From: SVQP01 sp045606685
GTDB lineage: Bacteria > Bacillota > Clostridia > Oscillospirales > CAG-272
DNA: 29,892 bases
Direction of reading: 5' to 3'
Assembly (NCBI GenBank): GCA_045606685.1
Contig: JAZUSJ010000045.1
Location: 1-29,892 of the forward strand
Position numbers and translations under genes: made by a program. The notes under the pieces were generated by a model. It made no database searches, was not told where the DNA came from, and saw only the letters and a list, made by a program, of their open reading frames with translations. Shown here piece by piece: positions 22,654 to 29,892 of the stretch; positions within the stretch are counted from its first letter, which is position 1, and every line of letters begins with the position of its first letter.

Positions 22654-23790
22654 ATGAAAAAGCATTTGAACGTCGGCATCGTTGGCTTTGGGGCTATGGG
22701 CAAGACACACGCCTACAGCATAGCGTCGCTTCCCTATTTCTATTCCCCTCTTGAGTTTACCGCTTCGGTACACGGCATTTGCACCACGAGCGCGGAAAAA
22801 ACCGCTCGCATTTGTGGGGATCTTGGCTTTGCACGCGCATATACGGACGCTTATGCCATGATTGCCGATCCCGAGATCGATATCATTGACATCTGCACGC
22901 CCAACAACACGCACTACGACATTGCAAACGCAGCTTTGGATGCAGGCAAGCACGTGCTATGCGAAAAGCCGTTCTGCTTTAACGAGCAAGAGGCAGCGGC
23001 ACTTGCGCAAAAGGCTGCCGATAAGGGGCTTGTATGCGGTGTGGTATACAACAACCGTCACCTTGCCGCCATCATGCGCGCCAAGCAGCTGATCGACCAA
23101 GGCGCGCTTGGCAGAGTTCTTTCCTTCTCCTTCCACTACCGCCACGACAGCGACATTGATCCCGCACGCACGGTGGGCTGGAAGCAGAATGCCGACATTT
23201 GCGGTGCAGGCACGCTTTTCGACCTTGGCTCGCACGCGCTGGATCTTTGCCGATATTTGTGCGGTGATTTTGCAAGCATTGGCGGCAAATCGCAGATCGC
23301 GTTTGACACGCACAAGAACGCGGACGGCTCGCTCTGGCAAACCAACGCGGACGAAGCCTTTTATATGACAGCTACGCTTACCTCGGGTGCTGTGGGACAG
23401 ATCAGCGTTTCCAAGCTCTCGCACGGCTCGGAGGACGGGCTTGAATTTTCCGTTTACGGCACGGGCGGTGCCATCAGATTTACATTGGCTCAGCCAGACA
23501 TCCTTTACTACATGGACGCAAATCAGCCGAAATTGCCGCTTGGCGGTCTTTCGGGCTTTACGGCCATTCCCGCCTCGGGCAGATATCCCGCTCCCGGTGG
23601 CAAATTCCCTGCCGTCAAATCTCCGCAGGGCTGGCTGCGCGGACATATTCACGGGATGTATCTGTATCTTGACGCTGTCGCGGGCGTCACACACTTTTCC
23701 CCCGACTTTTCGGACGGTGCTTATATTCAGCACGTCATGGCCTGCGCTTTGCAATCCGATACGCAGGGCGGAAAGGAAGTGGAGATATGA
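22654..23790 (+). CDS. Gfo/Idh/MocA family NAD(P)-dependent oxidoreductase
   Basis: 378 aa. The N-terminal Rossmann fold binds NAD(P) through VGIVGFGAMGKTHA (7-20). The family signature CEKPFCFN follows (EKP at 104-106), with the conserved Lys. The C-terminal alpha/beta domain includes GAGTLFDLGSHALDLCRYL, whose Asp and His are typical of the catalytic region. Members oxidise or reduce sugars, inositols and sugar derivatives, often as dehydrogenases or as redox-assisted glycoside-cleaving enzymes. The exact substrate cannot be read. The ATG follows GAGGAGG at 22642-22648. It shares a promoter block with the glycosidase-like gene just upstream, suggesting a carbohydrate role, but is translationally coupled to coaE (ATGA overlap at 23787-23790). 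Confidence 0.9.
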   Translation: MKKHLNVGIVGFGAMGKTHAYSIASLPYFYSPLEFTASVHGICTTSAEKTARICGDLGFARAYTDAYAMIADPEIDIIDICTPNNTHYDIANAALDAGKHVLCEKPFCFNEQEAAALAQKAADKGLVCGVVYNNRHLAAIMRAKQLIDQGALGRVLSFSFHYRHDSDIDPARTVGWKQNADICGAGTLFDLGSHALDLCRYLCGDFASIGGKSQIAFDTHKNADGSLWQTNADEAFYMTATLTSGAVGQISVSKLSHGSEDGLEFSVYGTGGAIRFTLAQPDILYYMDANQPKLPLGGLSGFTAIPASGRYPAPGGKFPAVKSPQGWLRGHIHGMYLYLDAVAGVTHFSPDFSDGAYIQHVMACALQSDTQGGKEVEI

Positions 23791-24392
23791 CCTTTCCCAT
23801 CTTAGGGCTGACAGGCCCCAGCGGTGCGGGCAAGGGTGTGGTGGCGCAGAGATTGCGCGATGCACACGGCTTTGCGTGGATCGACACGGATGCCGTTTAC
23901 CACGCGCTGACAAATGCCCCCTCGGCTTGCCTTGACGAGCTGGTCGGGATCTTTGGCAGGGATATTCTCAACGAGCACGGTGCTTTGCACAGACCTGCGC
24001 TGGCAGCCATTGTGTTTGCCCCCGAGGCCAAGGACAAGCTGGAGCTTTTGAACAAGGTCACGCACAGGCACGTGCTTGCCGTGACGGCACAGCACATAGA
24101 GGACGCACGGCAAAGCGGTGCGCGAGGTGCCATCATTGACGCTCCCCTGCTTTTTGAATCGGGCGCGGATACCACGTGTACGCACACATTGGCGGTGCTT
24201 GCAGACAAAGAAACGCGCAAAATGCGCATTATGGCACGTGACGGTCTGAGCGCAGAGGCCGCACAAAAGCGGCTGGACGCGCAAAAACCGGATGCATACT
24301 ATATCGAAAAGGCGGATTTTGTGATACACAACGATCACGCGCTGCAAGCGGTACAGGACGCAGCCGACACGCTGGCAAAGGAGCTTTTATGA
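23787..24392 (+). CDS. coaE: Dephospho-CoA kinase CoaE
   Basis: 201 aa P-loop kinase that adds the 3'-phosphate to dephospho-CoA, the last step of coenzyme A synthesis. The Walker A motif GPSGAGKG is at 10-17. The DTDAVYH substrate region, APLLFESG and the lid-type HRHVLAVTAQ follow in the normal family order. Length is typical (about 200). It overlaps the oxidoreductase stop by 4 bp at the start and the next gene by 4 bp at the end. It is therefore tightly coupled on both sides. The lytic transglycosylase next to coaE is a common clostridial pairing. Confidence 0.95.
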   Translation: MTFPILGLTGPSGAGKGVVAQRLRDAHGFAWIDTDAVYHALTNAPSACLDELVGIFGRDILNEHGALHRPALAAIVFAPEAKDKLELLNKVTHRHVLAVTAQHIEDARQSGARGAIIDAPLLFESGADTTCTHTLAVLADKETRKMRIMARDGLSAEAAQKRLDAQKPDAYYIEKADFVIHNDHALQAVQDAADTLAKELL

Positions 24393-24988
24393 GAGTTTCG
24401 AGAACCAAACCGCAAAGGAAAAGCGCAGGACACGCCTTGCCCATCCTCATCATTCTGATCGTTTCCCTGGCGCTTGGCGGCATTTTTGAGCTTGTCTGTC
24501 TTGGAGCGGAGCGATTGACGCACCCGCGAGAATACGAGGCGCTGGTTTCGGGCTGGGCGCTGGAATACGGTGTTCCCGAGCACGTTGTATACGCGCTGAT
24601 CAAGACCGAGAGCGGCTTTGACAGCACCAAGCAAGGCGATCGCGGAGAGATTGGCCTTTTGCAGCTCTTACCCGGGCTGTACGTTGAGCTTGCCGAGTCT
24701 GTACAGGATCCCGGCATCAACGCATCTGCCCTGTACGATCCCGGCACCAGTATCCGATACGGCACGATGTATCTTGCACGGCTTTATCAGAAGTACGGCA
24801 TGTGGCGCACGGTTTTTGCCGCATGGCACGCAGGCGAGGAAAAGGTGGACGCGTGGCTGCAGAATCCCGAGTACACAGATCCCGATTTCGGTACATTGGT
24901 CACCATTCCCGATCGGGAGATTGCCAAGGCCGTCAAAAAAACGGTCAAGGCACAGGAAATTTATGAAAAACTATATTACGCAAAATAA
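24389..24988 (+). CDS. Membrane-anchored lytic transglycosylase (SLT/GH23 type)
   Basis: 199 aa. A basic N-terminus and a hydrophobic segment (about 16-38) anchor the protein, leaving a GH23/SLT domain of about 150 residues outside. The catalytic Glu74 lies in ALIKTESGFDST, followed by GEIGLLQLLPGL (normally GLMQ; here LLQ), IRYGTMYLARLYQKYG and FAAWHAGEEKVDAWL (usually AYNAG). Such enzymes cut glycan strands between MurNAc and GlcNAc with 1,6-anhydro ring formation, remodelling the wall. The deviations at GLMQ and AYNAG suggest a divergent subgroup, common next to coaE in Clostridia. Its ATG overlaps the coaE stop, and the next gene starts 13 bp downstream. Confidence 0.88.
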   Translation: MRVSRTKPQRKSAGHALPILIILIVSLALGGIFELVCLGAERLTHPREYEALVSGWALEYGVPEHVVYALIKTESGFDSTKQGDRGEIGLLQLLPGLYVELAESVQDPGINASALYDPGTSIRYGTMYLARLYQKYGMWRTVFAAWHAGEEKVDAWLQNPEYTDPDFGTLVTIPDREIAKAVKKTVKAQEIYEKLYYAK

Positions 24989-25001
24989 AGGAGAGAAAAC
25001 C

Positions 25002-26387
25002 ATGTCAGAATCCAAAAAAGACCTTCTTTGCTACAAAAAGACCAACTTCTATGAGGTTGCCACCCCCGAGCAGATCGAGGCTGCTTATGACTACGCCAAG
25101 GACTACATGAAGTACCTGGACGCTTCCAAGACCGAGAGAGAGGCAGTTACCACCTCGATCGAAATGGCCAAGGCGCAGGGCTACGTTCCCTACACCTTTG
25201 GTATGACCTTGGAAAAGGGCGGCAAATATTACTATAATAACCGCGGCAGATCCCTGTTTTTGTTCCGCATCGGCTCCCAGCCCGTGCAGGACGGCATCCG
25301 CATTTGTGCTGCGCACATCGACTCCCCCAGACTTGATTTAAAGCAGTCCCCTCTTTACGAGGATGGCGGCTTTGGCTTCTTCAAAACCCGTTACTACGGC
25401 GGTATCCGCAAGTACCAGTGGGTTGCCACACCCCTTGCTTTGCACGGCGTTGTGATCAAGCAGGACGGCACCACGGTACAGATCACCATCGGTGAGGACG
25501 AAAGCGATCCCGTACTCTACATCAACGATCTGCTGCCTCACCTTGGTCAGAATCAGAATTCCCAGCCCTTGGGTACTGCAATCCCCGCGGAAAATCTCAA
25601 CATCCTGCTCGGCTCCAGACCTCTTGAGGGTGAGGAATCCGACAAGATCAAGATGAATATTCTCAACCTGCTCAATGAAAAATACGGCATTGTGGAGGCG
25701 GATTTCCTGTCCGCAGACCTCTCGCTCGTTCCTGCAGTCAAGGCACGTGACGTCGGTCTTGACCGCTCGCTGATCGGCTCTTACGGCCACGACGACAGAG
25801 TTTGCGCATACCCTGCTATGACCGCTCTGTTTGAAAATCCCGACGCTGCCCGCTCCACCATGGTCATCCTTGCTGACAAGGAAGAGATCGGCTCGGACGG
25901 TGATACGGGTATGCAGTGCGAGCTGTTGCTCGATCTGCTCTACGAGATCGCAAAGGCATTTGACGCAAACTTCGGTCAGATGAAGGCAAATTCGATCTGC
26001 ATGTCCGCAGACGTGACCGCTTGCTTTGATCCCAACTTTGCAGAGGTATTTGACGGCAAGAACGTTTCCCGCATCAACTGCGGTGTTTGCATGTGCAAGT
26101 ACACGGGACACGGCGGCAAGGTTGCCACCAACGACGCAAGCGCAGAGCTGGTTGCATTCATTCGCCGCATCATGGCCAAGAACGAGGTCATCTGGCAGGC
26201 AGGCGACATGGGCAAGAACGACCTTGGCGGTGGCGGCACGGTTGCCAAGTACATCTCCAAGCACAACATCCCCACGGTAGATATGGGCGTTCCCGTGATC
26301 GCAATGCACTCTCCCTTTGAGATCGTTTCCAAGGCTGACGTTTATACCGCGCACAAGGCATTCGCTGCCTTCTACACGCTTGACTGA
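25002..26387 (+). CDS. M18 family aminopeptidase
   Basis: 461 aa cytosolic zinc aminopeptidase. Metal and catalytic motifs of the M18 family are visible: AAHIDSPRLDLK (His105, Asp107), SYGHDDRVCAYPA, DKEEIGSDGDTGMQ and the C-terminal MHSPFEI histidine. Length and layout match bacterial M18 (aspartyl/leucyl-type) enzymes that form dodecamers and trim N-terminal residues from peptides; specificity for acidic residues is typical but not certain. ATG 25002 follows AAAGGAGAG, 13 bp after the transglycosylase stop. The upstream frame to 24618 overlaps that gene and is rejected. The stop overlaps the prfA ATG by one base (TGATG). Codon use here is more biased to preferred C-ending codons than its neighbours, consistent with high expression (inference). 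Confidence 0.93.
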   Translation: MSESKKDLLCYKKTNFYEVATPEQIEAAYDYAKDYMKYLDASKTEREAVTTSIEMAKAQGYVPYTFGMTLEKGGKYYYNNRGRSLFLFRIGSQPVQDGIRICAAHIDSPRLDLKQSPLYEDGGFGFFKTRYYGGIRKYQWVATPLALHGVVIKQDGTTVQITIGEDESDPVLYINDLLPHLGQNQNSQPLGTAIPAENLNILLGSRPLEGEESDKIKMNILNLLNEKYGIVEADFLSADLSLVPAVKARDVGLDRSLIGSYGHDDRVCAYPAMTALFENPDAARSTMVILADKEEIGSDGDTGMQCELLLDLLYEIAKAFDANFGQMKANSICMSADVTACFDPNFAEVFDGKNVSRINCGVCMCKYTGHGGKVATNDASAELVAFIRRIMAKNEVIWQAGDMGKNDLGGGGTVAKYISKHNIPTVDMGVPVIAMHSPFEIVSKADVYTAHKAFAAFYTLD

Positions 26388-27457
26388 TGCTTGGTAAGCT
26401 GCAACAATTACAGGATAAATACCTGGCGATGGAGGCACGGATGGCAGATCCGTCCGTGCTTTCGGATCCCACCGCGTACTCGACTCTGATGCGCGAATAT
26501 AAAAAGCTGACGCCCGTGATGGAGGCATACGGTGCTTACCTTCGTGCGGAGCGTGACGTAGCCGATGCGCTGGAGCTGATCGAATCGGGAGATCCCGAAA
26601 TGAAAGAGCTGGCGCAAGAGGAGCTGGCCGAGGCCAAGCAGGCCAAGGCGCGGCTTGAGGACGAGCTGCGGCTTTTGCTGCGTCCGCGCAATCCCAATGA
26701 GGGCAAAAACCTCATCGTGGAGATCCGCGCCTGTGCAGGCGGCGAGGAGGCGGCTTTGTTTGCAGGTGTGCTGTACCGCATGTACTGCATGTACTGCGCA
26801 AAGCAGGGCTTTGACCTCTCCCCCATTCACGCAAATCCTACCGATCTCGGAGGCTATCGCGAGATCACCTTTATGGTCAAGGGCGACCAGGCTTGGTCAC
26901 ACTTCCGCTTTGAGTCGGGCGTGCATCGCGTACAGCGCGTGCCCGAAACCGAATCGCAGGGACGCATTCAGACCTCTACCGCATCGGTTGCGGTACTGAC
27001 CGAGGCTGACGAGGTCGAGGTGGAGATCAAGGACAGCGATCTGATATATGAATCCTGCAAATCAAGCGGTGCGGGCGGTCAGCATATCAACAAGACCGAA
27101 TCGGCCGTCAGACTGACGCACAAGCCCTCGGGCATTGTCATTGAATGCGACCAGGAGCGTTCACAGTTCCAGAACAAGGCCAAGGCCTTGATGCTGCTGC
27201 GCACCATGCTCTACGATCAGAAATGCCGAGAGCAAAACGAAAAGATCGCCGCTGACCGCAAGGGACAGGTCGGCTCGGGCGACCGCAGCGAAAAGATCCG
27301 CACCTATAACTATCCCCAATCCCGCGTCACAGACCACCGCATCGGTGTGTCCGTCTTCAACATCGACGCATTCGTGGACGGCGACATGACGCCTATCATC
27401 GAGCCGCTCATGACCGCGCAGGCCGCCCTTGACCTGCAAAACAGTGACAACGCATGA
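26387..27457 (+). CDS. prfA: Peptide chain release factor 1
   Basis: 356 aa class I release factor that reads UAA and UAG and triggers peptidyl-tRNA hydrolysis on the ribosome. The codon-recognition motif is PET at 186-188 (in VQRVPETESQGRIQTS), the PxT form that marks RF1, not the SPF of RF2. The catalytic GGQ is at 230-232 in SSGAGGQHINKTESAVR; its Gln is the usual target of PrmC methylation. A coiled-coil domain 1 (about 1-100) precedes. Length is normal. It overlaps the aminopeptidase stop by one base, so it depends on translational re-initiation, with no RBS of its own needed. prmC, its usual partner, is not in the window. Confidence 0.97.
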   Translation: MLGKLQQLQDKYLAMEARMADPSVLSDPTAYSTLMREYKKLTPVMEAYGAYLRAERDVADALELIESGDPEMKELAQEELAEAKQAKARLEDELRLLLRPRNPNEGKNLIVEIRACAGGEEAALFAGVLYRMYCMYCAKQGFDLSPIHANPTDLGGYREITFMVKGDQAWSHFRFESGVHRVQRVPETESQGRIQTSTASVAVLTEADEVEVEIKDSDLIYESCKSSGAGGQHINKTESAVRLTHKPSGIVIECDQERSQFQNKAKALMLLRTMLYDQKCREQNEKIAADRKGQVGSGDRSEKIRTYNYPQSRVTDHRIGVSVFNIDAFVDGDMTPIIEPLMTAQAALDLQNSDNA

Positions 27458-27481
27458 CAAAACACAAAGAAGAGGTTTCTT

Positions 27482-28549
27482 TTGAAAACACAGCTTTTTT
27501 CGATAACCGATCCCCTTGACGCAAAAGATCGGCTTGACGCAAAAGATCGGCTTGACGCGGCAGGAGAGATCATCCGCACGGGTGGCCTTGTGGTGTTCCC
27601 CACCGAAACCGTGTACGGTCTTGGCGGTGACGGGACAAATCCCGATGCCGCGGCAAAGATCTACGCAGCAAAGGGACGCCCCTCGGACAATCCCCTGATC
27701 ATCCATATAGCACAGCCTGCAGACGCAGAGCTTTACGCTTACACAACGCAGCTTTATTACGCGCTTGCAAGGGCATTTATGCCCGGGCCTCTGACCGTGA
27801 TCATGCCAAAGCGCGAAAGCGTTCCCGCATCGGTCACGGGCGGCCTTGACTCGGTGGCCGTGCGCTGTCCCTCGCATCCCGTAGCAAACGCGCTCATCCG
27901 CGCGGCAGGCACCTGCATAGCAGCCCCCAGCGCAAATCTTTCGGGCAAGCCCTCACCTACCGATGCTTCTCACGTCGTACAGGATCTGGACGGCAAGGTG
28001 GACGTCATCATTGACGGTGGCAGCTGCGAGATCGGCTTGGAATCCACCATCGTCAAGATCATGCAGGACGAGCGTGGTGAGCCTTACCTGCTTTTGCTGC
28101 GCCCCGGTGCCATCACGCACGACGCGCTCTGCTGCGTTTGCCCGCGCGTGGATATTGCGCCCGCGGTAGCCGAGCGGCTGGCCGAGAATGAGCGTCCGCT
28201 CTCTCCCGGCATGAAATACAGGCATTACGCGCCCACGGCACCGCTCATTCTTCTGGACGGCAAGGCACAGGACGTGCTGGCTTTTTTGCAGGCAGAGCAA
28301 AAAAAGCGTCTCTGCACCATCCTTTGCTACGACGAGGAGACCGACGCGCTTGGAGGCGGCAGTCTGATCCCGATCGGCGCGCGGCACGATTTGCAAACGC
28401 AGGCACAGCGTCTGTTTGCAGCACTCCGCGAAGCAGATGCAACGGGAGCAGAGATCATTTACGCGCACCTTCCTCCCATGCACGGCCTTGGGCTTGCGCT
28501 TTATAACCGCATGATCCGTGCCGCTGCACATACGGTTCTGAAAATTTAA
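27482..28549 (+). CDS. L-threonylcarbamoyladenylate synthase, Sua5 type
   Basis: 355 aa. It makes threonylcarbamoyl-AMP from threonine, bicarbonate and ATP, the precursor of t6A37 in ANN-reading tRNAs. The YrdC domain shows GGLVVFPTETVYGLGGDG, KGRPSDNPLIIHI, PGPLTVIM, CPSHPVANALI, APSANLSGKPSPT and GLESTIV. The linker SPGMKYRHYAPTAPL leads to the C-terminal Sua5 domain, so this is the long Sua5 form rather than the short TsaC. The start is TTG 27482, with AGAGG 6 bp upstream. Near the N-terminus the peptide LDAKDR is duplicated (residues about 12-23) by an 18-bp tandem DNA repeat. It follows prfA by 24 bp in the same operon. Confidence 0.93.
   Translation: MKTQLFSITDPLDAKDRLDAKDRLDAAGEIIRTGGLVVFPTETVYGLGGDGTNPDAAAKIYAAKGRPSDNPLIIHIAQPADAELYAYTTQLYYALARAFMPGPLTVIMPKRESVPASVTGGLDSVAVRCPSHPVANALIRAAGTCIAAPSANLSGKPSPTDASHVVQDLDGKVDVIIDGGSCEIGLESTIVKIMQDERGEPYLLLLRPGAITHDALCCVCPRVDIAPAVAERLAENERPLSPGMKYRHYAPTAPLILLDGKAQDVLAFLQAEQKKRLCTILCYDEETDALGGGSLIPIGARHDLQTQAQRLFAALREADATGAEIIYAHLPPMHGLGLALYNRMIRAAAHTVLKI
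27515..27558 (+). repeat. 18-bp tandem repeat in the Sua5 gene
   Basis: CTTGACGCAAAAGATCGG occurs twice exactly (27515-27532, 27533-27550), followed by a partial third copy CTTGACGC (27551-27558). The unit keeps the frame and encodes LDAKDR. Confidence 0.95.
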
Positions 28550-28566
28550 TGTAAGGAAATAGATTC

Positions 28567-29854
28567 ATGGCAAAAAAGACAACCAAAGACAAAAAAGCGG
28601 TTGAAAAAATCGAATATGCGCCCATACGTCCGCAGCTGATCACCGACACCATTGAGAAAAACTATATGCCCTACGTCATGAGTGTCATCATTTCGCGTGC
28701 GATCCCCGAAATCGACGGCTTCAAGCCCGCGCACAGAAAGCTGCTTTACACCATGTACAAAATGGGACTGTTGACGGGCGGTCGAACCAAAAGCACCAAT
28801 GTCGTGGGCCGCACTCTGACGCTCAATCCGCACGGTGACGCTGCGGTGTACGAAACCATGGTGCGTCTGACGCGCGGCTACGAGGCACTGCTGCATCCCT
28901 TTATCGACTCCAAGGGCTCGTTCGGTAAGCAGTATTCCTCGGATATGAAGTACGCGGCATCGCGTTATACCGAGGTCAAGCTGGACACCTTCTGCAACGA
29001 GCTGTTCTCGGGCATCTCCAAGGACGCGGTGGACATGGTGGACAACTACGACGGCACGCTCAAAGAGCCGGTTCTGTTCCCCACCACCTTCCCCAACGTC
29101 CTGGTCACGCCCAATATGGGTATCGCGGTCGGTATGGCCTCCAACATCTGCTCCTTTAACTTAGCAGAGATCTGTGACGGTACCATCGCGCTGCTCAAAA
29201 AGCCAAATCTGCCCGTAGAAAAGCTGATGGAGATCATCAAGGCACCCGATTTTTCGGGCGGCGGTCAGATCATTTACGACGCTGAGCAATTCAAGAACAT
29301 TTATACCACGGGACAGGGCTCGTTCCGCATCCGTTCGCGCTACACCTACGACAAGGTAAATAACTGCATTGACATTCTGCAGATCCCCTACTCCACCACC
29401 ATTGAGCAGATCATGGATAAGATCGCAGAGCTGGTCAAGTCGGGCAAGGTCAAGGAAATCACCGATTTCCGCGACGAGATCGACCTCTCGGGCTTCAAGC
29501 TGACCATTGATATCCGCAAGGGTACCGATCCCGACAAGCTCATGGCACGCCTTTTCAAGCTGACACCCCTGGAGGACAGCTTCAAGTGCAACTTCAACGT
29601 GCTGATCGACGGCGCACCCAGAACGCTGGGCATTGCAGAGCTGCTGAATGAATGGATCAGATTCCGCACGGTCTGCGTGCGCCGTGAGTTGACGTACGAG
29701 CTGGGCGAAAAGAAGGACCAGCTGCATCTTTTGTTGGCGCTGGGCAAGATCCTTCTGGACATTGACAAGGCGATCCGCATCATCCGCCGCACCGAGAAGG
29801 AGGAGCAGGTTATCCCCAATTTGATGGAAGGCTTTACCATCGACGAGATCCAGG
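28567..29854 (+). CDS. Type IIA topoisomerase subunit A, GyrA/ParC family (C-terminus missing)
   Basis: About 430 residues of the breakage-reunion subunit that cuts and religates DNA with a partner ATPase subunit. A basic N-terminus (MAKKTTKDKK) precedes the winged helix; the catalytic tyrosine is Tyr134 in AASRYTEVKL. The drug-interaction region reads NPHGDAAVYETMV, so the residues matching E. coli GyrA Ser83 and Asp87 are Ala92 and Glu96. The loop before the tyrosine is DSKGSFGKQYSSDMKYAAS, unlike the GHGNFGS form of typical GyrA, which fits a divergent clostridial ParC/GyrA-like branch; so gyrase versus topoisomerase IV is left open. The gene follows Sua5 by 17 bp, with AAGGAA before ATG 28567. 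The frame stays open to 29892, but from 29855 it reads adapter sequence. Confidence 0.93.
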
Positions 29855-29892
29855 AAGTCGGAGGCCAAGCGGTCTTAGGAAAGACAAATTGG
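29855..29892 (+). other. Sequencing-adapter contamination at the contig end
   Basis: From 29855 the bases AAGTCGGAGGCCAAGCGGTC and then TTAGGAAAGACAA match, as I remember it, the standard DNBSEQ/MGI (BGI) adapter of 32 bases, with one extra A in the run before GACAA. The predicted protein leaves the topoisomerase family pattern exactly at this point, after IDEIQ, where GyrA/ParC proteins continue with an IxLRxL-type segment. These bases are not genomic. The final ATTGG is unassigned. Confidence 0.88.

Noticed and set aside
24618..25001. 128-codon N-terminal extension of the aminopeptidase
   Set aside because: It overlaps the lytic transglycosylase in another frame. A good RBS sits just before 25002 and M18 enzymes start at this point.
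25338..26528. 396-codon minus-strand open frame opposite the aminopeptidase
   Set aside because: Antisense shadow of a gene with complete M18 motifs; it also crosses the prfA start.

Overview
The window looks like one whole contig from an uncultured member of the Clostridia (Firmicutes), most likely of the Oscillospirales/Christensenellales kind. The grounds are the gene order (HAD-murB-whiA-dnaE; coaE-lytic transglycosylase; prfA-Sua5), strong AGGAGG-type ribosome binding sites, TTGaca-17-TATAAT promoters, a BofC-like domain protein, ECF sigma factors paired with a BspA-type leucine-rich-repeat membrane protein, and moderate-to-high GC coding sequence with AT-rich intergenic gaps. The family-level placement is an inference. 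No rRNA, tRNA, CRISPR array, phage or insertion sequence was seen. Both ends cut a gene: secA on the left and a type IIA topoisomerase A subunit on the right. The last ~38 bases match a DNBSEQ/MGI sequencing adapter rather than genome.

Layout. (1) 1-2585, minus: secA, the preprotein translocase ATPase, with its C-terminus off the left edge. (2) 2687-5188, plus: an operon of trmL, a calcineurin-like phosphoesterase and mnmA behind a near-consensus promoter. Two of its three products modify tRNA wobble position 34. (3) 5189-5606: a non-coding stretch holding an unusual array of short repeats alternating with small hairpins, followed by a strong terminator. (4) 5607-9022, minus: a class A penicillin-binding protein, a TspO/MBR-like membrane protein and a small DUF4430-like lipoprotein with its own perfect-consensus promoter. 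A second copy of the hairpin array overlaps the end of the PBP gene. (5) 9110-9661, plus: a membrane-anchored protein with a BofC-like C-terminal domain, divergent from the PBP gene. (6) 9700-13143, minus: an operon of two ECF sigma factors, a membrane-anchored LRR protein (probable anti-sigma/receptor, ATGA-coupled to its sigma factor) and a lipoprotein. (7) 13332-19519, minus: dnaE, whiA, murB and a YjjG-type HAD phosphatase. dnaE carries an in-frame repeat insertion that resembles an intergenic palindromic repeat seen at 19620-19683. (8) 19708-20367, minus: a lipoprotein of unknown function with a strong promoter. (9) 20497-22533, plus: a six-hairpin glycosidase-like protein with two candidate promoters and a terminator. 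(10) 22560-29854, plus: a seven-gene operon of Gfo/Idh/MocA oxidoreductase, coaE, lytic transglycosylase, M18 aminopeptidase, prfA, Sua5-type tsaC and the topoisomerase A subunit.

How the genes relate. Most are housekeeping: protein export (SecA), tRNA modification (TrmL, MnmA, Sua5), translation termination (PrfA), replication and topology (DnaE, topoisomerase), CoA synthesis (CoaE), and cell wall growth and remodelling (PBP, MurB, lytic transglycosylase, WhiA). The accessory content is the dual-sigma/LRR operon, the glycosidase plus the oxidoreductase, whose promoters share a 58-bp block about 81% identical, and the repeat families. No new defence or mobile system was recognised. The most unusual signals are the hairpin arrays, the repeat inside dnaE, the duplicated promoter block and the tandem ECF pair.
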